A stretch of 41,847 nt of DNA from HK-STAS-PATE-42 sp964461505 (GTDB taxonomy: Bacteria > Patescibacteriota > Saccharimonadia > Saccharimonadales > HK-STAS-PATE-42), in contig CAYWUW010000004.1 in the NCBI GenBank assembly GCA_964461505.1, positions 1 to 41,847 on the forward strand, in the 5' to 3' direction. Made by a program: the position numbers and the translations under genes. The notes under the pieces were generated by a model. That model worked only from the letters and a program-made list of their open reading frames with translations, did no database searches and was not told the origin of the DNA. Shown here one piece after another: positions 1-8,809 of the stretch (position 1 is the stretch's first letter; each line of letters begins with the position of its first letter).

Positions 1-37
1 TCCAAGCGTGCGCCTTCAACCACTCGGCCACCTTTCC
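1..37 (-). tRNA. tRNA-Ser(GGA), 5' part only, cut by window edge
   Basis: Reading the minus strand from 37 gives the acceptor strand GGAAAGG, a Ser/Leu-type D arm (GGCCGAGTGGTTGAAGGC) and the start of the anticodon arm ending in TTGGA at the window edge. The visible loop gives anticodon GGA, hence serine. The variable arm and 3' half lie outside the window. Confidence 0.85.
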
Positions 38-48
38 ATTCTTTACTT

Positions 49-57
49 ATTATAACA
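49..57 (-). promoter_or_regulatory. Extended -10 promoter of tRNA-Ser
   Basis: On the minus strand TGTTATAAT sits 12 bases before the tRNA 5' end. It has both the TG element and a perfect TATAAT, giving a start about 5 nt upstream of the mature tRNA. Confidence 0.6.
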
Positions 58-152
58 GCTTAATAATTACCAAAGTTTTGGTTTAAGCTTAATTATTATG
101 TTAGAATTAACAATTAGCTCTACTAAAATTAACACACCAAAAAGGAGGAAAG

Positions 153-332
153 ATGAGCGTAGTTAATAAACTTAAAGATCTTTTTAAAAAAGGAGAAAAG
201 GCAGCTGTAAAAGTAGCCGATGTTAACAAAGATGGCAAAGTTAACACCAAAGATGCTAAAGCCGCTGGCCAAAAAGCAGTTAAAACTGTTGAAAAGACCG
301 CCACTAAGGCCAAGAAGGCTGTAAAAAAATAG
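153..332 (+). CDS. Small lysine-rich protein with a dockerin/EF-hand-like loop (59 aa)
   Basis: This is a 59-residue gene. The start is set by a strong Shine-Dalgarno, AAAGGAGG, seven bases before ATG, and the gene ends just before a clear terminator. Residues 23-34 read D-V-N-K-D-G-K-V-N-T-K-D, with oxygen ligands at EF-hand positions 1, 3, 5, 9 and 12 as in dockerin-type calcium loops. Residues 35-59 are almost only Lys, Ala, Thr and Val in AKKA/TVEK steps, like histone-H1-type tails. There is no signal peptide or membrane segment. A nucleoid-associated or polyanion-binding role is inferred from charge only, and a calcium role from the loop only. It is one of few genes here with a textbook ribosome-binding site, so it may be well expressed. 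Confidence 0.75.
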   Translation: MSVVNKLKDLFKKGEKAAVKVADVNKDGKVNTKDAKAAGQKAVKTVEKTATKAKKAVKK

Positions 333-356
333 CATCCTTCTTTTTCTTAAGTTTAA

Positions 357-390
357 TTAGAGACTCTAACTAGAGTCTCTAATTATTTTT
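357..390 (+). terminator. Rho-independent terminator after the small lysine-rich gene
   Basis: A perfect 10-bp stem (TTAGAGACTC with GAGTCTCTAA) closes a 6-nt loop and is followed by TTATTTTT. It ends the 153-332 transcript. Confidence 0.85.
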
Positions 391-491
391 ATGGGATACA
401 AATAATTAGCCTAAAGGCCAGACGTTCTTCGCCAAGCCTCCGTATAGAGCGCACCTCTGTGCAAACATATTTAAGTTATCAGCAAGAAGAA

Positions 492-525
492 ACTAGAGGC
501 ACCATCTCTGGCGCCTCTAGTTTTT
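492..525. terminator. Hairpin terminator, probably bidirectional
   Basis: ACTAGAGGC and GCCTCTAGT form a 9-bp stem with a further CCA/TGG pairing inside. TTTTT follows on the plus strand and TTTCTT on the minus strand. It lies 29-62 bases past the stop of the pilin array and most likely terminates that minus-strand operon. Confidence 0.6.
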
Positions 526-553
526 AGGTATCTAGCTAAGGGGCAGGAAGATT

Positions 554-988
554 CTATTGATTGGATTCGTTGTTCAAGCTCGTTGCCTTCCCAAACACGA
601 ACTTAACAATTGTTTGTGCAACCAACACAATAATTAAACCAACTAGCGCATACAGAATTGTATTTTTCGCACTCTTAGTACTTTCTTCGCTACCACCGCT
701 TGTAATGAACTTAAAGCCACCATAAATAATCATAATCACAGAAGCCGCCCCAACAATTAGCGAGAACAAATCTATCCCTTGATTAATAGTGCTCGTCAAA
801 GTCGTTGTTGCTTCTGCTCCGTCAGCACAATTTGCACTACTAGCATCTCCTTCAACAACTGCGTTAATACCGCTACAGACTCCATCATCCAAAGCAGCTG
901 AGCTCGATTTAGTTAAGACCAAAGTGCTCAGTCCTAGCACAAAAACCAGCACACTTACTAAACTTAATATTTTTTTAATTACTTTCAT
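554..988 (-). CDS. T4SS pilin-like protein, paralogue 1 of 6 (144 aa)
   Basis: It has an N-terminal signal peptide (about residues 1-32) and then two membrane helices separated by a short polar turn. The core reads GAASVIMIIYGGFKFITSG, a charged SxxSTKSAKN stretch, then a second helix with ALVGLIIVLVAQ. This layout matches the small VirB2/TrbC-like pilins of CPR bacteria (the Pfam T4SS_pilin type). It is last in the array and followed by a hairpin terminator. It most resembles its neighbour at 1065-1511. Role inferred: subunit of an extracellular pilus or secretion channel. Confidence 0.8.
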   Translation of the reverse strand: MKVIKKILSLVSVLVFVLGLSTLVLTKSSSAALDDGVCSGINAVVEGDASSANCADGAEATTTLTSTINQGIDLFSLIVGAASVIMIIYGGFKFITSGGSEESTKSAKNTILYALVGLIIVLVAQTIVKFVFGKATSLNNESNQ

Positions 989-1064
989 ATTTATTTAAAA
1001 ACCTTCGGTTAACTCTGAGCTCTTCTAAAACTTTTTTATAAGAGAGCTTATGCTACTAGCATAT

Positions 1065-1511
1065 CTAAACCATCCGACTACTGTCAAGCACTTTAGATTC
1101 AATATCTTTAGCTTGCTTAAACGTAAATGAAATAATCACATTGGCTAGCAAAGCAAGAACCAACCCAACTAGCGCATAAATAATTATACTTCTAGCGCTC
1201 TTAGCAGAATCACTGTTTCCGCCGCTCGTAATAAAGCGCAGAGCCCCGTAAATAATCATAATCACAGAAGCCGCACCAACAATAAAGGTCAGCAACTTAA
1301 CTATTGTTTCTATTGGTTTTGCAGCCACCGCTTGAGCATCACTAGCCCCGCTATCGCAATCCACACCCAAAGCACTCAATCCTTGACAAGCCTGATCCGC
1401 ACCATCATTTGCCGCCACAGCCGTGCGAGAACTCAAACCAAACACACTAAGCACGCCTAAGGCAAAAAATACCGTTAAAACTAACTTAAGTTTAGAACTA
1501 CTCCTCTTCAT
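1065..1511 (-). CDS. T4SS pilin-like protein, paralogue 2 of 6 (148 aa)
   Basis: I start it at 1511 rather than the longer in-frame ATG at 1538. The shorter start has an excellent Shine-Dalgarno (AAGGAGGTT) and avoids overlap with the gene upstream, whose stop is at 1522-1524. The product has a signal peptide, a mature N-terminal segment with two Cys residues, then the conserved GAASVIMIIYGALRFITSG turn, a KSARS stretch and a second helix. It shares the near-identical core with paralogue 1, which points to a fairly recent tandem duplication. Confidence 0.82.
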   Translation of the reverse strand: MKRSSSKLKLVLTVFFALGVLSVFGLSSRTAVAANDGADQACQGLSALGVDCDSGASDAQAVAAKPIETIVKLLTFIVGAASVIMIIYGALRFITSGGNSDSAKSARSIIIYALVGLVLALLANVIISFTFKQAKDIESKVLDSSRMV

Positions 1512-1521
1512 TTCAACCTCC

Positions 1522-1953
1522 TTAACCGTTTGCCTCATTTGAAAGCGCGATCACAAAATTAATTATTAAGTTAGCTAGAATTATAACAGCAAGCCCAACC
1601 ACAGCATAAATAACTGTATTTCTAGCAGATTTTATCGTGTCTTTATTCCCACCACTAGTTATCAACCTAATCGCCCCAACAATAATAAAGATTCCCGCAA
1701 GCAGACCAGTTAACCAACTCATCAAATCAAACACCCTTTTAACTATTCCATCTGGCCTTAACAAGCCCTGGTCACCTTCAGCCTGATCCTGCCCATCAAG
1801 CTTACAAACATCATTCTGGTTTCCAACTTCATTACAAAATTCCTCCAGAGGTCGCACCGTGGCGGCAGAAGCTCTAGCCCCACCCAGAGCAATTAAGCTT
1901 AAGCTAAGTACAAATACAAACATGCTCATAATTCTAAACGGATTCTTCAACAT
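1522..1953 (-). CDS. T4SS pilin-like protein, paralogue 3 of 6 (143 aa)
   Basis: It has a signal peptide over residues 1-31, two Cys in the mature N-terminus, then helix-turn-helix GAIRLITSGGNKDTIKSARN followed by TVIYAVVGLAVIILANLI. It has the same two-helix T4SS pilin architecture as its neighbours but a more diverged first helix. The stop of the next gene upstream lies 11 bases before this ATG, so the array is clearly one operon. No Shine-Dalgarno is obvious; translational coupling is likely. Confidence 0.8.
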   Translation of the reverse strand: MLKNPFRIMSMFVFVLSLSLIALGGARASAATVRPLEEFCNEVGNQNDVCKLDGQDQAEGDQGLLRPDGIVKRVFDLMSWLTGLLAGIFIIVGAIRLITSGGNKDTIKSARNTVIYAVVGLAVIILANLIINFVIALSNEANG

Positions 1954-1964
1954 ATTTAAAAAAC

Positions 1965-2261
1965 TTAAGCCCCTCCAACCTTAAAGACCCATGTCATAAT
2001 TGTGTAACTTATTAGCAAAATAAACATTCCTAGCACCGCAAAAATAATCGTTTGCCCTGCCTTTTTAGTATTTTCAGCGTTACCGCCAGAAGTTACATAC
2101 TTAAAGCCTGCCGAAATCAGAATATATAACATCACCACTCCAGCCGCTATAAAAACTAGATTTTTAATATTCTCGCCAACACCGCTCGGATCACCCTTCG
2201 GCAAACCAACACTTTCATAAATAGTACCTGCAACAATAGCTAAGCTTAATAAAAAAGACAT
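1965..2261 (-). CDS. T4SS pilin-like protein, short paralogue 4 of 6 (98 aa)
   Basis: At 98 residues it is short. The N-terminal hydrophobic stretch may be a signal peptide, and the two helices flank YVTSGGNAENTKKAGQ. An AGGA lies just before ATG. It lacks the Cys-containing mature N-terminal region of paralogues 1-3, so it may form a different position in the assembly. Membership in the pilin family rests on the shared TSGGN turn and operon position. Confidence 0.78.
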   Translation of the reverse strand: MSFLLSLAIVAGTIYESVGLPKGDPSGVGENIKNLVFIAAGVVMLYILISAGFKYVTSGGNAENTKKAGQTIIFAVLGMFILLISYTIMTWVFKVGGA

Positions 2262-2360
2262 ATCCTATTTCTAGATTCTATACCACTTTATAAACATACT
2301 CCAAAAAGATCTTAAAGATTCCGCCTAAAAAATATTTTACTCAGAACTTAAGTCGCTAGA

Positions 2361-2828
2361 CTATTGGCTTAAGCGGTTCGCAAAAAAGTTCACTAAAGTT
2401 GTTGCCGAAATCGCTATTGCTAAACCGATCGCTGCATTCAAAAGCGTGGATCCCGCCTTTTTAACCTGTTCAGAATTCCCCGAACTCGTCAAATACATAA
2501 AGCCGCCATAAATAAGATAGAAGAAGGCCGCAAGCCCGGCAAGCCTAATTAAGATATCCAAAATTGCCGCCCCAATCAACAAAATAGATTTTTTAGGAAA
2601 CTCCCCATCCTGAGATTCAATCCTCGGCTGGCAGACCATACGTCCATCCCTTTGTTCAACCTCCTCACCATCAAGATATTTATACCAAGTTGGCAAACCT
2701 AAAAGAGTTTTATCAAAGTTCGTAGTACAGGCATAAGTTCTACCTCCTAAGCTTAAGGCCGAAAACATGAATACCGAAATACCCACAAAAGCTGCCGCAA
2801 GCACTTTTCTTATTTTTAAAGATTTCAT
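2361..2828 (-). CDS. T4SS pilin-like protein, paralogue 5 of 6 (155 aa)
   Basis: A signal peptide (KVLAAAFVGISVFMFSALSLG) is followed by a mature N-terminal segment with two Cys at roughly residues 34 and 66, then helix 1, the turn MYLTSSGNSEQVKKAGS and helix 2 ending in NFF. It is the most diverged of the six in its extracellular part. It lies between paralogues 4 and 6 on the same strand. Confidence 0.76.
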   Translation of the reverse strand: MKSLKIRKVLAAAFVGISVFMFSALSLGGRTYACTTNFDKTLLGLPTWYKYLDGEEVEQRDGRMVCQPRIESQDGEFPKKSILLIGAAILDILIRLAGLAAFFYLIYGGFMYLTSSGNSEQVKKAGSTLLNAAIGLAIAISATTLVNFFANRLSQ

Positions 2829-2874
2829 ATACTAAGTTTTAGAAAATTTAAGAATTAATATTTTTAGATTAAGC

Positions 2875-3144
2875 TTAACCTGGCAATAGCCAGTTTAATA
2901 TCGCCGCCGAAAAAATATACAAAGCCAACACCAACACATTGCTCGCTAAGCGCCCCTTAGCTTTTTGAACTTTTCCAGAATCTCCCCCTGCGGTTGTATA
3001 TTGAATACCAGCAAAGATAGTACTCCCCACCAAAACCACCCCAATTAAAATACTCAAAATCCCCACAGCACTAGTCAAGTAACCATAAAGCAGGGTTAAA
3101 CCTTCGCTATCACCAGTGGCTACAATTAAGTTTAGAGCATACAT
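2875..3144 (-). CDS. T4SS pilin-like protein, paralogue 6 of 6, first gene of the array (89 aa)
   Basis: The shortest of the set. It has a short N-terminus, helix 1 ILIGVVLVGSTIFAGIQY, the turn TTAGGDSGKVQKAKGR and helix 2. It is promoter-proximal: a good promoter ends 13 bases before its ATG and there is no Shine-Dalgarno, so the transcript has almost no leader. It diverges from the plus-strand T4SS genes that start at 3248. Confidence 0.76.
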   Translation of the reverse strand: MYALNLIVATGDSEGLTLLYGYLTSAVGILSILIGVVLVGSTIFAGIQYTTAGGDSGKVQKAKGRLASNVLVLALYIFSAAILNWLLPG

Positions 3145-3157
3145 AACTTTAAGCTAG

Positions 3158-3186
3158 ATTATACTATAAAAAGAGCCCTCTGTTCA
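3158..3186 (-). promoter_or_regulatory. Promoter of the pilin array
   Basis: On the minus strand TGAACA (3186-3181), a 17-bp spacer and a perfect TATAAT (3163-3158) precede the ATG at 3144 by 13 bases. This fits a nearly leaderless start. Confidence 0.75.
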
Positions 3187-3247
3187 TCTAGCAATATCTT
3201 CCCCTTGTTGTTAGAATTATCCATATAACTTAATTAAGATTCTTCTA

Positions 3248-3874
3248 ATGCTATTCAACAAGAATAAAACAGGTCAGCAACTTAATGGCTATAGCCCAAG
3301 CTCAAACCGACCAAAAATCATCGCTCTTGCAGCCCTCATAGCTTTTATAATCCTAGTCGCTATCGTCTCTGCGCTAACTTCTACCAAAACCTCTACTTCA
3401 GAAAACCCTGCGCCCACCAACATCCAGTTACAGTTAAAAGAATTTAGAACAGGCGGCTACAAGGCCTCTATTTATGCCCCTAAAGATTTCACCATTTCTA
3501 CATCACAGCCGGTTAAGCTTAGCGATCCAGGGTCTTCTCAATCTATCTTAATTAAAAAACTGGATTATTCCAAAGAAGAAAAGTTTGAAGACCTCCAAAA
3601 TAAATTAACTCTCAATATAGAAGGCAAAGCCATGCCAGGCATATCAGCACAGAAAAAAACATTCTACAAAAGATCTGTACTCGTACTGTTGAATAAGGCC
3701 GCTCCACTTCAACAAGATTACTACATTTACGAAAACTCCAACCTGTGGCTTATAAGTATAACTTTAGACAAGCAAGCCAAAAACAATGAAAACAACCTAG
3801 AAAAGCTAGCCCCACAAATAGTCGCCTCCATCAAAAGAGAAAAAGCCCCTTCCGAAGAATACCTAACTCAATAA
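3248..3874 (+). CDS. Membrane-anchored extracytoplasmic protein of the T4SS block, function unknown (208 aa)
   Basis: About 25 polar residues precede one membrane helix (KIIALAALIAFIILVAIVSAL, about residues 23-43). A Ser/Thr/Pro-rich linker and a roughly 150-residue outside domain with mixed strands follow. No motif that I recognise. It is the first plus-strand gene opposite the pilin array and lies 15 bases before the next T4SS gene, so it probably belongs to the same operon. A structural or assembly role at the cell surface is inference. Confidence 0.65.
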   Translation: MLFNKNKTGQQLNGYSPSSNRPKIIALAALIAFIILVAIVSALTSTKTSTSENPAPTNIQLQLKEFRTGGYKASIYAPKDFTISTSQPVKLSDPGSSQSILIKKLDYSKEEKFEDLQNKLTLNIEGKAMPGISAQKKTFYKRSVLVLLNKAAPLQQDYYIYENSNLWLISITLDKQAKNNENNLEKLAPQIVASIKREKAPSEEYLTQ

Positions 3875-3889
3875 ACAAACTTTAATTTT

Positions 3890-5382
3890 ATGTTTAAGCT
3901 TAGTAAAAATAAACCAAAAAAAGCCCAGCCAAAGGTTTACCTAAAAAGAATCCTGGCTATCGTAGCCTTAAGTTTTGGCCAGCTAGTCATGCCGTTCTTA
4001 AGCTTAACTACCAACGCCGACCCCACCCGCACCAAAGTAGCCCGATACGAAGCGCTAAGAGTCTTAACTGAAAAATGCAGTAAGCTTTCCCACCAGGAAG
4101 GTAAAGGAATAGATCTAAAAACCGAAATAAGTGCAGACGAGTACAGGGACGCTAGCTTTAGCCCCCTCACAAACGATGCGGATGGGGAGCTGTCCAATTT
4201 ACAATCTGGAAGCGCAAGCGTATCCAACGTACTCTTTAGTGAGATAAATGGAGGAAAAACCGACCTTAGTTGTGCTAAAGCCTTATCGCTATATTATGAG
4301 ACAAAATACGAGGGGGCAAGCCTTGCTGAAAAAAGACAGGCCTTTATAAAAGACTTCTACGACACAAGCTCACAATGTAACTATGCCGGTACTCTCTACT
4401 TTAGACTAAACGGGTTTCCTTGCAATGATGGCGATAGCAGTATGGACGGGGACACATATGATGGAGTATCTTCAAGCCTATTAAGAAATGTGCATTCTTA
4501 CATGTTAAGCTTAATTCAAGGAGATAGGTCATCATTCGACCTCTGGACAAACAGAATAATAAGCTACGCCTTCAATGAATGCTACAAGTTCCAGCCAAAA
4601 AACCCAGCAGAGGATAATCCGGATAGAAAAGCCGCCGAAAACTGGGTTATACAAAATAATAACGCCAGCTCAAACGCAGTAGGCTGGATGGCCGAGGTAC
4701 AAATTACCGGCAGCTACACCGACGGGCGAATCGGTTGTGACGAGATCAAAAACTACATCTTCCCAAACCACACAGACCTGATAGGTTTTAGCGATGACGA
4801 CCTTAAAGACGAGCTACAAACAGAAGCCGCAGAAAAAGCCACACTTGAGATATACAATAAACTCTCCGAAGACCCAAACATTATGATCGCCTGTGCGGCC
4901 GCAAACGGAATATCAACCTCCTCTTTAAACTCATCCCAGGTAGCTAGCTGGCTAGCCTTCGATGATAGCGACCACCCCTTCCCGATTCAACCGCCGCCTG
5001 AATCTTCAACCCTATCCACTTTCAAAAACTGCTTGCTAGAAAACATCCCAGAAATCCAACAAACCCTCTCCGATTTAGATGAAGAACTCGGAACGATATC
5101 AGATAACGTTGATTCTGCCACAGAAGCTCAGGCTGAATCCCAATCAGACGAATGCCTTTCTAACGCAGACGCCCTTATCGCCTGGTTTGCCTGTGCCGTN
5201 NNNNNNNNNAAGTTCTAGAAATGATTGAAAGCGTCATCGAAGATTTACTGACATTCAATCTCAAAGACAATGGTGGCGATGGGCTCCATAACGCTTGGAA
5301 CATCTTCCGACAACTAGCCACACTCCTTATCATTTCCGGATTCCTACTGGCTCTACTTGTTAAAGGAGTTAGAGGAGAATAA
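3890..5382 (+). CDS. Large T4SS-associated exported protein, split by an assembly gap
   Basis: An N-terminal signal or anchor segment (about residues 19-43) is followed by a long polar, Cys-containing domain. Reading is interrupted by ten Ns at 5200-5209. After the gap the original frame stops at once, but another frame is open from about 5212 (VLEMIESVIEDLLTFNL) and ends at 5380-5382 with a C-terminal membrane helix (LATLLIISGFLLALLVKG), six bases before the VirB6-like gene. I read this as one gene whose true gap length is not ten bases. The layout (signal, soluble domain, one C-terminal helix) is common for the gene preceding the VirB6-like channel in CPR clusters. Function unknown. Confidence 0.7.
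5200..5209. other. Scaffold gap (10 N)
   Basis: Ten Ns break the gene at 3890-5382 and the flanking frames do not match, so the number of Ns is a placeholder and not the real distance. Confidence 0.95.
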
Positions 5383-5388
5383 AAAATT

Positions 5389-7131
5389 ATGTTTAGCGCC
5401 TACGATCTTAAAAAAATAATCCCCAGGGCCATCTTCGCTTTAATTGCCGTCAACCTTTCTTGGTCGCTTATAGAAAGCTTCATTAAAGCAGTAGAGCTCT
5501 TAGGGCTTGGAGCTAAAGAAATGATCACCGCCCCTTTTGGAGAACTGGGCCAAATGCACCTAGGCTCAGGTGAAGCCTCTTTTGCGCTCATCGGCGCTGG
5601 AGCCGGCTTAGCCGCAGCCGCTGCTGGAATCATCCCTATTTTAGGAGTCGCCATAACCGGCCTATTCGGACTTTTGTTCGCTTTCGGAATCCTACTTTTA
5701 AGAAAAGTTTTTTTAATCGGCCTAGTCGTTATCTCCCCCGTCGCCATCGCCCTCAGTATCTTCCCTCAAACTGAGAACTGGGCCAAAAAATGGTGGGATT
5801 GGTTCTCGAAGCTACTCCTGATGTACCCCTTTATTACGGCTATGTTCGGGTTATCCCAGGTCGCCTCTGGAATACTTTCCCAAATAAGCAGCAATCCTGT
5901 CGAAAAGATGATCTACACACTTGCCTCCATTATCATAATGATTATCCCTTACTTTTTAGTAGGTAAAGCCTTAAGCTTAGCAGGTGGAGCCATCGGCCGA
6001 GTCGCAGGAATGGTCAACAACAAAGATAGGGGTATAATAGATAATGTTAAAAAGAAGGAACAAAAAAGAGTTGCCGAAAACCGTTACGATGCCGCCCGTG
6101 GCCAACGCTATGGCGGTCGCAACTTCGTAACCAGAGGCGCCAACACCGCCCTAAGATCAATCCGTCACCCAATTAAAACAGTTGCTCGGGGCGAAGATAC
6201 TAGAGACGCAGAAGTTCTACGCCTAGTCACCGAAAGTGCAAACAGCCAAGAAGAGCGCCAGCCGGGAACTAAAGGGCTCACAAAAGATCAGCACACTGCC
6301 CTAGCCATAGGTGGCGAGGAAGGCGGAGCTAAGGCAAGGATTCTCATAGAAGCTCAAAAGCGCGCAGCTAGCGACCCAACAACCACTGTTTCAGCAGAGC
6401 AAGCAAGGCTAGAGGCAGATTACTATAATGCCAAGCAGGCTGTTGGAGGGTCTGTAGATACTGGAACCCAGCTCCACTCACTACAAAAAGCCGTGGAAGA
6501 AGGCTCAATTGATGGAGAAACCGCCGCCGCTGCAGTGGCCGACCTAACAACAAGGCTTGCAACAAGCGGAGCACAGAAAGGCCGACTCGCAGAAAAGCTC
6601 GCTGCCGATCTAGACAAACGAGCAGGAGACAAACAAAGCGTGCTTGAACATCGTCGAGTATCTTCAAATCTTTCAGCTTTACCGCCAAGTGATATAAAAA
6701 TTAACACCGAGGTTAACAGTGTTTTTGAAGGATCTAAGGCAGCCTCTAGAGAGCGTCTCGCCACCTTAAGCAAAGAAGACGCGGCCACCATAGGCGCATC
6801 TAAGGTCGCTCAGGCCAGTAGCGCCCTGTCCAACATATCCACCGCAGCCACCCCCCAGTTGGCTCAGCAGGCTATAGACCAAGTCACCACCCACAGAACA
6901 CATCTTGTCCGTGCCAGAGAGGCTGCCGCTACGGCAGGCAATACTACATTAGCCGCCAATTTAGACAGTACTATTGCAGATATAGAACAGCAGATTCAAA
7001 ACCATATCAACCAAATGGCTACAGGGGCTGCAGCTAACCCCCAAGGAGCAGTTCTCGACCTAGACGTCATAAGAGCCGAATCAGACAGAAGAGCCAGCCA
7101 GAGCAACCCCGGTATGCGCACAACTCCATAA
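5389..7131 (+). CDS. VirB6/TrbL-like polytopic T4SS membrane protein (580 aa)
   Basis: The first 200 residues hold several membrane helices (around 10-35, 60-110, 112-125, 145-165 and 180-200), including a Gly/Ala-rich segment IGAGAGLAAAAAGIIPILG. This fits the inner-membrane channel component VirB6/TrbL in architecture. The remaining 380 residues form a soluble Ala/Glu/Gln/Arg-rich tail, predicted helical and coiled-coil-like. The long tail is unusual for the channel itself and could be an internal docking or effector-like extension. It begins six bases after the preceding gene. Confidence 0.65.
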   Translation: MFSAYDLKKIIPRAIFALIAVNLSWSLIESFIKAVELLGLGAKEMITAPFGELGQMHLGSGEASFALIGAGAGLAAAAAGIIPILGVAITGLFGLLFAFGILLLRKVFLIGLVVISPVAIALSIFPQTENWAKKWWDWFSKLLLMYPFITAMFGLSQVASGILSQISSNPVEKMIYTLASIIIMIIPYFLVGKALSLAGGAIGRVAGMVNNKDRGIIDNVKKKEQKRVAENRYDAARGQRYGGRNFVTRGANTALRSIRHPIKTVARGEDTRDAEVLRLVTESANSQEERQPGTKGLTKDQHTALAIGGEEGGAKARILIEAQKRAASDPTTTVSAEQARLEADYYNAKQAVGGSVDTGTQLHSLQKAVEEGSIDGETAAAAVADLTTRLATSGAQKGRLAEKLAADLDKRAGDKQSVLEHRRVSSNLSALPPSDIKINTEVNSVFEGSKAASRERLATLSKEDAATIGASKVAQASSALSNISTAATPQLAQQAIDQVTTHRTHLVRAREAAATAGNTTLAANLDSTIADIEQQIQNHINQMATGAAANPQGAVLDLDVIRAESDRRASQSNPGMRTTP

Positions 7132-7138
7132 GTCTAAC

Positions 7139-7167
7139 TTGTTACTAACAATATAATATGTTAAAAT
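7139..7167 (+). promoter_or_regulatory. Promoter for the 7174 gene, leaderless type
   Basis: TTGTTA (7139-7144), a 17-bp spacer, then TGTTAAAAT with the -10 TAAAAT at 7162-7167. The ATG is six bases later, at the expected transcription start. Confidence 0.65.
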
Positions 7168-7173
7168 ATAGTT

Positions 7174-8781
7174 ATGCCAAGTAGATTAACTACTAAGAGT
7201 ACCGTCTACTCCCTTCCCGAAGGGGCAGACTCGCCCACCGGTATCCTCAACCACCCAACAGAAAATGGAATTGCAACCCACCACCAAGACACTTTTAAAA
7301 AAGGTGATGGCTCCGAATACCTAGATAGGGACGGCAACCCCATTCCAGAAGTAGATTCAAACCAAAACAAAGTTTATACAGAAAGACCCCAATGGCAAGT
7401 TGAGCAAGATGCCAGAGCTCTAGCCACGGCATGCTTAAGCTTAATAGAATCTTCTTCTGTAGAGCCTTCCCTTGGTCCACATCCATACAGCCAAGCAGAA
7501 GAAGAAAGAGCATTGGCACACCTAGAAGGTGCCCAAATCGCAGCTGAACGCAATGCAGAGAACGTAGCCCTAACAGAGTTAGCAGGCTCCCTAGAAACCG
7601 GAAAATCTCAGGCAGCAGTTAAGGCGGTACTCCAAACAGAAGATCCTGGCAACCGGCCAATGGACTACGCCGCTATACGCGAAGTAGAAACCCTAAAAAG
7701 TATGCCTACTTTAAACCCCGGTCAAAAGGCCAGACTTGCTATGCTACGGCAACGCATTAAAAGACTAGAGGAGCCAAAAGGTGCAACAAGAGGACTGAAA
7801 AAAGCGAAGAGGAAAGTTGAAAAAAGAATAGATCGCCGTAAGCAAAGTAAGCTGTACAAAAAAGCTCAAAAGATGGCCGGTCTTCAAGGAATCGACGAAG
7901 AATGGATTTCCAGAACTTTTGCCGGCAATATACCAAAAGCCCAAAGAAAGCACTTGCAGAAGCTCGAGGAAAAGGAGGCTAAAGAATTGCGGAATCAGTT
8001 TGGTCGAAAAGGCACTGTACTGCAAGACAGTATGACCGGTAGAAGATATTACGTTCAAGACGTCATATCAACTCCAGCGCAAGCTCATCAAGAATTCTAC
8101 AACGAAGAAACCGGCCAAGTTGAACTAAGAGTAGACGAAGGCGGCCACCCTCTATTGTATCCAGTGTACCTACCAAAACGAGATGACAAAGGCAACCTGG
8201 TCGTTAGAGAAAATGGTACGGTAGAAGTAGAAGAAGAACCTCTCCCCAGGCAAGACAGATACCACAGCGGTAACCATAAAGATGGCAGGAGCCACCCAGA
8301 TCTTGATCTACTGTATTACGAAGATGGTACAACCGTACCCGGCAGCTGCAAGGGTCCAGACTCTTTTGATCCAGCCGATGACGTTGTTGTTATTAAGCCC
8401 CTCTTAAGCGGAGATGAAGTCATCCAGTGGCTCGTACACGGGTCTGGCGAATCAATAGAAGATATTCACTCAAGAGTAGGGAACATAGAAGCCGCAATCC
8501 TTGCCTCCTCTCTTACTATCTTAAGCACAGATAAAGAAAGGAGAGACACTCTTGCTAGAAACTACATCTTTAAAGCCCCCGACCACACAACAACCCCTGG
8601 AATAAGACCACCCCATGACGAACACATAAACACTGGCCACTTTTCCAGACCCAACTATCCAGCAAGCAGATCGAGCCGGCAATTGGCAGTTATCAGTGCT
8701 CTACAAAAATATGCAGCGGCAAGAAGAGGCGAGGCCACCAAGACATACAGATCAAAGAAAGCCGAGCTGCTCCAAAAATAA
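7174..8781 (+). CDS. Unknown soluble charged protein in the T4SS block (535 aa)
   Basis: There is no signal peptide and no membrane helix. Residues about 195-275 are very basic and rich in Lys/Arg/Glu repeats, which looks like a helical or nucleic-acid-contacting region. Residues about 285-395 contain short tracts with Tyr, Asp and Gly, including DRDGNP-like and KRDDKGN-like turns. No catalytic motif is recognised. It has its own promoter and sits between the VirB6-like gene and the PrgI gene. A role as substrate, chaperone or cytoplasmic accessory of the T4SS is inference from position only. Confidence 0.6.
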   Translation: MPSRLTTKSTVYSLPEGADSPTGILNHPTENGIATHHQDTFKKGDGSEYLDRDGNPIPEVDSNQNKVYTERPQWQVEQDARALATACLSLIESSSVEPSLGPHPYSQAEEERALAHLEGAQIAAERNAENVALTELAGSLETGKSQAAVKAVLQTEDPGNRPMDYAAIREVETLKSMPTLNPGQKARLAMLRQRIKRLEEPKGATRGLKKAKRKVEKRIDRRKQSKLYKKAQKMAGLQGIDEEWISRTFAGNIPKAQRKHLQKLEEKEAKELRNQFGRKGTVLQDSMTGRRYYVQDVISTPAQAHQEFYNEETGQVELRVDEGGHPLLYPVYLPKRDDKGNLVVRENGTVEVEEEPLPRQDRYHSGNHKDGRSHPDLDLLYYEDGTTVPGSCKGPDSFDPADDVVVIKPLLSGDEVIQWLVHGSGESIEDIHSRVGNIEAAILASSLTILSTDKERRDTLARNYIFKAPDHTTTPGIRPPHDEHINTGHFSRPNYPASRSSRQLAVISALQKYAAARRGEATKTYRSKKAELLQK

Positions 8782-8809
8782 CCCCACACGCAGGCCAACG
8801 CCTCCCTTA

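Noticed and set aside
391..491. Possible small RNA between the two early terminators
   Set aside because: A small GCAC/GTGC hairpin exists but no promoter or extended structure; it is more simply spacer.
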